Shown here piece after piece: positions 14,641 to 19,981 of a stretch of 24,495 nucleotides of DNA. The stretch covers positions 1 through 24,495 of the forward strand of contig CAMAQI010000015.1 of assembly GCA_945860255.1 (NCBI GenBank). The letters run 5' to 3'. The notes beneath the pieces are model-generated. The model had not been told where the DNA came from. It ran no database searches and worked only from the letters and a program-made list of their open reading frames with translations. This stretch comes from Methylacidiphilum caldifontis. Its GTDB lineage: Bacteria; Verrucomicrobiota; Verrucomicrobiia; Methylacidiphilales; CAMAQI01. Each line of letters begins with the position of its first letter. Positions within the stretch are counted from its first letter, which is position 1. Made by a program: the position numbers and the translations under genes.

Positions 14641-15075
14641 TTATCTCCCGTGAGCTGATAATTGACCAATCAATTCCTCGGCTAATTGCTCGATCCGCTT
14701 CAAGGCGAAGTGAGGTGAAACAAATTCAATATCCGCAACGTCCCAATACTCAATTTTATCAGCCCAATCGGGGAATTGACGCTGGATCATCGGATAATGT
14801 TCATGATGTTGGAGGGCAATCACTTTTTGAGCTTCGTGAAAATCCCCCGCTTCAATTTGAACTCGTGTCTCTCCTGTCGCGGTGCGAGGAATCTGCTGCT
14901 CTTCCATCCTCTTTTGCGTTTGTGGAGAAAGATCTCCTTGAACTAAATGAATCGCAAGCCCCCTTGAAAAGGCCTGCCATTCAAGCCCCATCTCCTGCGC
15001 TTTAAAATTAAAAACCGCCTCTGCATAACGACTTCGATAATAGTTTCCCGTGCAAATAAATAAACAGCGTTTCAT
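14641..15075 (-). CDS. Low-molecular-weight protein-tyrosine-phosphatase family protein
   Basis: This 144-residue cytoplasmic protein has the phosphate-binding loop at the N-terminus: CLFICTGNYYRSRYAEAVF, with nucleophile Cys8, Arg14 and Ser15 in the C-x5-R-S pattern. The family dephosphorylates phosphotyrosine. Relatives also include arsenate reductases, and some proteins annotated as phosphatases have other substrates. The usual general-acid 'DP' loop is not exact here. Asp112 and Asp115 in YWDVADIEF are the candidates. A good ribosome binding site (taaggaaa) lies before the ATG. The gene starts after a likely terminator of tRNA-Val and is followed 6 bp later by the TPR-protein gene, so the two form a transcription unit. 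Confidence 0.85.
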   Translation of the reverse strand: MKRCLFICTGNYYRSRYAEAVFNFKAQEMGLEWQAFSRGLAIHLVQGDLSPQTQKRMEEQQIPRTATGETRVQIEAGDFHEAQKVIALQHHEHYPMIQRQFPDWADKIEYWDVADIEFVSPHFALKRIEQLAEELIGQLSAHGR

Positions 15076-15146
15076 GATTCCTAATTTCCTTATAAGTATA
15101 ACGACTTAAACAACGACCTAAATTTATTCCTGAAATTTTTCGAAAA

Positions 15147-15162
15147 CAACCCAAAATGGGTT
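15147..15162 (-). terminator. Short hairpin terminator after tRNA-Val
   Basis: Read on the minus strand, AACCCA-TTT-TGGGTT is followed by GTTTTCG. It lies 8 bp after the CCA end of tRNA-Val and before the promoter region of the phosphatase gene. The 6-bp stem is short, but position and the T-run fit a terminator for the tRNA transcript. Confidence 0.5.
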
Positions 15163-15170
15163 TTAAAAAG

Positions 15171-15245
15171 TGGTGCGCGATGGCAGGTTTGAACTGCCGA
15201 CCCCTACAGTGTCAGTGTAGTGCTCTACCACTGAGCTAACCGCGC
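15171..15245 (-). tRNA. tRNA-Val (anticodon GAC)
   Basis: On the minus strand the gene begins GCGCGGTTAGCTCAGTGG. Acceptor arms GCGCGGT/ATCGCGC pair with one G-U. The anticodon stem CTACA/TGTAG encloses CTGACAC, giving anticodon GAC, which reads GUC/GUU valine codons. The T arm is GGCAG-TTCAAAC-CTGCC. The 3' CCA is encoded, unlike in tRNA-Leu of this window. It sits 54 bp downstream of the histidine kinase gene. Confidence 0.95.
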
Positions 15246-15299
15246 TTGGTGAGGGCTGAAGATCAAAGAGGAAATCCTCCCCGCCGCCAAGTAAAAAAT

Positions 15300-17048
15300 T
15301 CAAAGACCTTCAAATTCAGGAAAAAGAAGATGGAATTGAGACCCTTTTCCGATTTTTGAGGTCACTTGGATCTTCCCTCGATGACTTTCCATGATTTTCC
15401 GAACAATCGCCAGCCCAATCCCAGTCCCATGCGGTTTCGAGCTCAAAAATGACGTGAAAAGCCGTTCCACTTGCTCCTGGGTCATTCCATGTCCTGTATC
15501 CAAAACACTCAAGGAGATATAGCGCACTCCCTCAACCTCCACATTCTGCGCCTGCAAACGAATCGTTCCTCCGACTTCCATCGCATCTGCTGCATTTAAA
15601 ATCAAATTCAATAACGCCTGTTCGACTTGAGCTCGATCGGCATTCATGGGTGCCAAATCCTCCTCAACTTGATACTGCATTCGAATATGAAGCGACTCCA
15701 TTTTCGGCCGCGTCAAAAGGAGAACGTCATGAAAAATTTGAGAAGAATCTAAAAGAGCCATTTGCGGCTCCGAGGATCGAGAAAAGGTCAAAACTTGATC
15801 AACAATCCGATTCATCGACTTCATCTTTTCGGTGATGATTTGAATATCTTTTTGAATCCCTACATCGAAAGAGGCCGACTCCGTCAAATGATGAAATAAC
15901 ATTTGAACGACCGTCAGCGGATTCCTGATTTCATGCGCGATCTCCGCTGCCATCATTCCCACGGCCGAAAGTCGCTCTCCTTGGCGCAAGCTCTCCTCCA
16001 ACGAGATCATCGTCTCCATCAAACGACCCCGCTCAATCGCTGAAGCGACGAGGTTCCCTAAAGTGGAAAGAAGCTCTATCTCCGCAATGGAAAAGCGATG
16101 AACAACGGGCATATAAACCGATAAAACCCCGATCTTACGATCATCGACAATAAGCGGAACTGCTAAGAGGGAAACCAGCCCCTCTTTTTGGGCAATATCC
16201 GGATAAAGAAAAACATCGTGATCTTGAACATTCATCACCGTCAACGGTTTCCCCCGTTTTAATACAAACCCCATCAGCGACTCATCCACAGGAATGTGTG
16301 GCTTTTTTTGATAGGCCTCCCCCGCCCCTGACGAGGAGCGAAGCATCAACTCCTTCCCATTTTCTGAAAGCATCATCAACGAACAGATCTTACTCTTCAT
16401 TAAGCGCCCGATCAGTCGTGAGGTCTGATCTAATGCCTCCTCCATACTTTGTGTCGAAAAAAGGGTCTGTCCAATCTCAATAACCGAAGAAAGCTGTTGC
16501 TCAGATGTCTTCAGTCGATTGATCTCCCATCCGACCTCTAAAAAGCCGCTGATCTCCTTCACGATTCCAGCCAAATAGCGCTCCGACTTTTGATCAAAGG
16601 CACTCGATTGATCCGACTCAACATTCAAAACACCGACCACCACAGAGTCGATTTCTATCGGAACGGCAAGCTCAGAACGGGTCTTCGAGTTGAGGTCGAC
16701 ATAGCGACGATCTTGATGCACATCATCAATGCGAAGTAACTTCCCTGTTCCTGCCACATAGCCGGTGACCCCCTCCCCAATTTTTAAAATCGCTTTGCGT
16801 GATTTTACCGATAACCCCAGAGAAGCCTCCACATCGAGCGTTCCTGTATTGGGATTCGTCAACCGAATCGATCCGCGCTCTCCGCCTAATGCTTGTATCG
16901 CCTCTTCCAAAAATAATTGAAGCATCTTTGTCGGATTCAGAAGAGATCTTAAATCCTTTGCTTTCCACATCGGAATCTCGTAGCTCCCCGTGCTGTTTTT
17001 AAGAACAGGTTTTCGAACCGTTTTTGATTTTTGAGGTTTTTGAGGCAT
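15300..17048 (-). CDS. Soluble sensor histidine kinase with two GAF domains
   Basis: This is a 582-residue cytoplasmic kinase with no membrane span. A basic N-terminus is followed by a GAF domain (about 40-175) containing GVTGYVAGTGKLLRIDDV and SELAVPIEIDSVVVGVLNVE. A second GAF domain (about 190-345) contains VDESLMGFVLKRGKPL and LLAVPLIVDDRKIGVLSVY. The HisKA dimerisation helix carries the phospho-acceptor His372 in AAEIAHEIRNPLTVVQ. The ATPase domain shows an N box (NLILNAADAM, Asn481/Asn485), G1 box VLDTGHGM (Asp517) and G2 box GTGIGL (541-546). All catalytic boxes are intact. No response regulator is encoded nearby, so it is an orphan kinase. The ligand of the GAF domains is unknown. Confidence 0.93.
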   Translation of the reverse strand: MPQKPQKSKTVRKPVLKNSTGSYEIPMWKAKDLRSLLNPTKMLQLFLEEAIQALGGERGSIRLTNPNTGTLDVEASLGLSVKSRKAILKIGEGVTGYVAGTGKLLRIDDVHQDRRYVDLNSKTRSELAVPIEIDSVVVGVLNVESDQSSAFDQKSERYLAGIVKEISGFLEVGWEINRLKTSEQQLSSVIEIGQTLFSTQSMEEALDQTSRLIGRLMKSKICSLMMLSENGKELMLRSSSGAGEAYQKKPHIPVDESLMGFVLKRGKPLTVMNVQDHDVFLYPDIAQKEGLVSLLAVPLIVDDRKIGVLSVYMPVVHRFSIAEIELLSTLGNLVASAIERGRLMETMISLEESLRQGERLSAVGMMAAEIAHEIRNPLTVVQMLFHHLTESASFDVGIQKDIQIITEKMKSMNRIVDQVLTFSRSSEPQMALLDSSQIFHDVLLLTRPKMESLHIRMQYQVEEDLAPMNADRAQVEQALLNLILNAADAMEVGGTIRLQAQNVEVEGVRYISLSVLDTGHGMTQEQVERLFTSFLSSKPHGTGIGLAIVRKIMESHRGKIQVTSKIGKGSQFHLLFPEFEGL

Positions 17049-17473
17049 GCAAATAAATGAGATTCAACCATTTTAAGTCAAAAAAGATCTTTCGCCCACG
17101 AAAATTTTTTAGAGATCACAAAATCCTTTAGCCTAAAAAATAGTCGGAATGAACCATGAGAACCCCGATAAAAATCGCATGAGCGGCAAGAGAAACTAAA
17201 TAGCTGGATAGCCCGATCGCTTAAATCCATTTCAAATTCAGGGGAGTGCCTCGCCCTAAGTCGCAGAGAATTTTAAATCCGTGTCCTTCCGCGGTTAAAA
17301 ATGGTTTTGAATTCCTGTTTATTCCTGTGAATTCGTGGTTCCAACAGTCTATTTAAGAATAATTTGACTATAAATATCCTATTTGTAAATAAATTTACAT
17401 AAAATAGCAATTAATAGCCATTTTAATTCAAATAGTAGTTGAAAAAAAAGAGCACCGCATTAACGTTATCGGT
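17049..17473. other. Divergent spacer with repeat phrases and promoters
   Basis: This is a 425-bp spacer between the divergently transcribed kinase and the repeat protein. I see no gene. About 17255-17342 holds dispersed phrases ('cctaagtcgcagagaatttt', 'ccgtgtccttccgcggttaa', 'cctgtgaattcgtggttcc'). The part after 17343 is AT-rich and carries a possible sigma-70 promoter reading right (17364-17391). A sigma-28-like motif reading left lies at 17466-17492. Confidence 0.45.
17364..17391 (+). promoter_or_regulatory. Possible sigma-70 promoter of the repeat-protein gene
   Basis: TTGACT (17364-17369) and TAAATA (17386-17391) are separated by 16 bp in an AT-rich stretch, about 80 bp before the ATG at 17474. 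The -35 match is five of six; the -10 match is weaker. Confidence 0.35.
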
Positions 17474-18562
17474 ATGGAGACAGAGAACTTAAGTTCTAAT
17501 TTTAGAAATTTTTCGTTTAGAGGGAATAATCCTCCCTTAGCCTACAGCTACCCCAAAAGACCTCCTTCTCCTCATCCCTCTGATTTTTCATTAGATAAAG
17601 TCCAAGAAACCGAGGCCAATGCCGCTCAGTTAGGACTTTACTCGATTGACCAAATCAAACAAAAAGGACTCCAAGCCCTGACACTCCAGGACTTTCTCCC
17701 CATTTCTCAAGGAAGCTATGCCAGTGGCCAATACTCCTCTCGCGTTGTCTATCTCGAAAATGGAAATATCTCGCAAGAATTCGGTAGCTCACTCCTTGGC
17801 CGTTTTTTAATCAACCAAGAATATCGAGTTCAAGGCCAACCCTCCCTCTCCAACCAAAACTCCTCACAAGGGCAGTTTCCTGTGAATGGACAATATTATC
17901 TCCAAGGCTCCTATCCAAACCAAGTCCCCCTGACCTCCAGTCGTGTACTGAATGGGCAATATTCGACCTCGACCAAAGATATCGTCAATCAGCAGTTCTC
18001 GACCTCAGGAATTCTCAATGCCAAAGGAGCTATTTTAGAAGGGGGTCCTTTTTTCATTTCTCAATCAGAACTTCTCAACGGAGGATATCAAATTCAGGTT
18101 CAAAATCGACAAGGATCAACTCTTCAAGTCGCAGGACAAAACATCCAAATCGGTTCGGCGAATGCAGAACAAGGGCAACTCCTCGTTAATGGTATCAACT
18201 CCGTTCGAGGACGTATTCGCCCTTTGAATCAATTCACTCAAGAGGCCACTCTCCTTATCGAGGGGAGTTATCAGTCCAACGGAACCTACGTGATTAACGG
18301 AGTGACTCTGGAAAATGGATCCAATCTGATCACCACGCGGTACAGCGCCGGAAAGACTCAGGGGAGTTCAAACGCCCTCCTCCAAGGCCGATATACCTCG
18401 GGAGGACAATACGTCGTCACTCATTCTGATCAAACGATCACCAATAACGAAAACCCCTCCTCAACCGTATCCCATTTTGATCTCATTCAAAAACGTCTCC
18501 AAGAGACCTTCAATTCCTATTCCAGACCACTTCCCGGAAAAATCTTGAAACTCAACGCTTGA
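17474..18562 (+). CDS. Unrecognised Gly/Gln/Ser/Tyr-rich repeat protein
   Basis: I do not recognise a family for this 362-residue protein. Residues 1-75 form a polar head with a proline-rich part (YPKRPPSPHPSDF) and a helical segment (DKVQETEANAAQLGLYSIDQ). Residues about 78-320 are built of loosely repeated short strands on a pattern like G-[QRS]-[FY]-x-x-[NG]-G-x-Y-x-[VL]-x-G: SQGSYASGQYSS, GQFPVNGQYYLQGSY, GSYQSNGTYVINGVTL and GRYTSGGQYVV. A short helix (FDLIQKRLQETFNSY) precedes the end. It contains no Cys, no Trp and no Met after the first. There is no Sec signal. This composition recalls axial or exported structural proteins, but that is inference. No ribosome binding site stands out before the ATG. 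Confidence 0.8.
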   Translation: METENLSSNFRNFSFRGNNPPLAYSYPKRPPSPHPSDFSLDKVQETEANAAQLGLYSIDQIKQKGLQALTLQDFLPISQGSYASGQYSSRVVYLENGNISQEFGSSLLGRFLINQEYRVQGQPSLSNQNSSQGQFPVNGQYYLQGSYPNQVPLTSSRVLNGQYSTSTKDIVNQQFSTSGILNAKGAILEGGPFFISQSELLNGGYQIQVQNRQGSTLQVAGQNIQIGSANAEQGQLLVNGINSVRGRIRPLNQFTQEATLLIEGSYQSNGTYVINGVTLENGSNLITTRYSAGKTQGSSNALLQGRYTSGGQYVVTHSDQTITNNENPSSTVSHFDLIQKRLQETFNSYSRPLPGKILKLNA

Positions 18563-18672
18563 TCGTAGATTCCTCATAAGGAAAAGAGGCTTATCTCTAG
18601 ACTCCGTCTTTTTGACTTATTGTCGCTAAATCTCCGCTTCGTTTTCAGGTTATTTCTTGCGAGAGCAAGGTC

Positions 18673-18698
18673 ATATTTTTCGTTCTGACGAAAAATAT
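18673..18698. other. Perfect 11-bp hairpin between the repeat-protein and DHS-like genes
   Basis: ATATTTTTCGT-TCTG-ACGAAAAATAT is a perfect 11-bp inverted repeat with a 4-base loop. It follows a shorter one, CTTGC-GAGA-GCAAG (18656-18669). It has no following T-run on either strand, so it is not a typical intrinsic terminator. It lies 50-75 bp before the deoxyhypusine-synthase-like gene and could be a processing or regulatory structure of that mRNA. Confidence 0.5.
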
Positions 18699-18747
18699 TC
18701 ACTTTATCTCCGAATTTTTTTGACATTTCAGCAATATCTCAAATCCT

Positions 18748-19731
18748 GTGCCCATGAAAAAAGGATCGATCCGTAAATTCGTTGAACATCACTACCGCCA
18801 CTTCAATGCCGCAGCACTTGTGGATGCCGCAAAAGGCTATGAAACCCATCTCAACAGTGGTGGCAAGATGCTCGTCAGTCTCGCCGGTGCGATGAGCACC
18901 GCCGAACTCGGACTCTCGCTCGCAGAAATGATCCGCAAAGATAAAGTCCATATGATCTCCTGCACAGGAGCGAATCTCGAAGAGGATATCTTTAATCTTG
19001 TCGCTCACGATTTCTACGAGCGTGTCCCCAACTATCGCGATCTCACTCCCCAGGATGAACAAAAACTTTTGAAACGCCACATGAACCGGGTCACCGACAC
19101 CTGTATTCCAGAAATGGAAGCGATGCGCCGCCTCGAAAAAGTCGTCCTCGAGGAATGGGTCGAAGCCGATCAAAAAGGGGAACGCTACTTTCCGCATGAA
19201 TTTTTCTTCCGTGTTCTTAAAAAAGGAAAACTCAAAAAATATTATCAAATCGACCCCAAAAACAGTTGGATGATTGCCGCAATGGAGAAGAATATCCCGA
19301 TTATCGTTCCAGGTTGGGAAGATTCCACCTTAGGAAATATGTTCGCAGGTCACGTCATCTCTGGGGATATCAAAAATGTTCACACGGTTCGTACGGGAAT
19401 CGAATACATGATGTACCTTGCGGAGCTCTACATAAAAACATCGAAGAAGCATTCGATTGGATTTTTCCAAATAGGCGGTGGGATTGCGGGCGACTTCCCC
19501 ATCTGTGTTGTTCCGATGCTGCACCAAGATCTGCAAATGCCTCAAGTCCCTCTCTGGGGCTACTTCTGTCAAATCAGTGACTCGACCACCAGCTACGGAT
19601 CTTACTCCGGAGCGGTTCCGAATGAAAAAATTACCTGGGGAAAATTGGGTGTGAAAACGCCTAAGTATATCATCGAATCTGATGCAACTATCGTGACCCC
19701 GTTGATCTTCTCCTATTTACTCGGCTGGTAA
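18748..19731 (+). CDS. Deoxyhypusine-synthase-like protein
   Basis: Deoxyhypusine synthase transfers the aminobutyl group of spermidine, using NAD. In eukaryotes and archaea the acceptor is eIF5A/aIF5A. Bacterial relatives more likely make homospermidine or act on an unknown acceptor. The 327-residue protein shows the NAD-binding stretch SLAGAMSTAELGLSLAEMI, SCTGANLEEDIFN (71-83), DPKNSWMIAAMEKNIPI, FFQIGGGIAGDFPICVVPM, and the C-terminal active-site motif SYSGAVPNEKITWGKLG. Lys299 there corresponds to the lysine that carries the covalent intermediate. The first ATG (18754) gives MKKGSIRKFVEHHYRHFNAA, and a GTG two codons earlier is less likely. It stands alone between repeat-bearing spacers with no polyamine genes in view. 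Confidence 0.9.
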   Translation: MPMKKGSIRKFVEHHYRHFNAAALVDAAKGYETHLNSGGKMLVSLAGAMSTAELGLSLAEMIRKDKVHMISCTGANLEEDIFNLVAHDFYERVPNYRDLTPQDEQKLLKRHMNRVTDTCIPEMEAMRRLEKVVLEEWVEADQKGERYFPHEFFFRVLKKGKLKKYYQIDPKNSWMIAAMEKNIPIIVPGWEDSTLGNMFAGHVISGDIKNVHTVRTGIEYMMYLAELYIKTSKKHSIGFFQIGGGIAGDFPICVVPMLHQDLQMPQVPLWGYFCQISDSTTSYGSYSGAVPNEKITWGKLGVKTPKYIIESDATIVTPLIFSYLLGW

Positions 19732-19771
19732 AAAACACCAAATCGCAATACCATTTAAACCTAAAAACTGT

Positions 19772-19905
19772 GAATTTAGCCACAGAGAACGCATAGAACT
19801 CAAAAATTAAAAAAATCAATTCAGGTTAAAATCTGCTCCAGAATAGGAGATTGTTTGAGACCCGATTTTACTTTGTGTTCTTTGCGTTCTCTTGCGGCTA
19901 AATTC
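19772..19905. repeat. Palindromic intergenic element B, copy 2
   Basis: This 134-bp unit is bounded by 'gaatttagccacagagaacg' and 'gttctcttgcggctaaattc', the same terminal arms as at 6936-7058. The inner arm is even closer to a perfect inverted repeat here ('ctttgcgttctcttgcggct' against 'agccacagagaacgcatag'). It occupies most of the gap between the DHS-like and AddB-like genes. Confidence 0.75.
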
Positions 19906-19981
19906 ATCTGCGGTTTTTAGATTTAATCCTCCCACTCCCAAACTTCTTGCCTTCCTGCTTTCCTCAGAGAGACTTTGAGAA

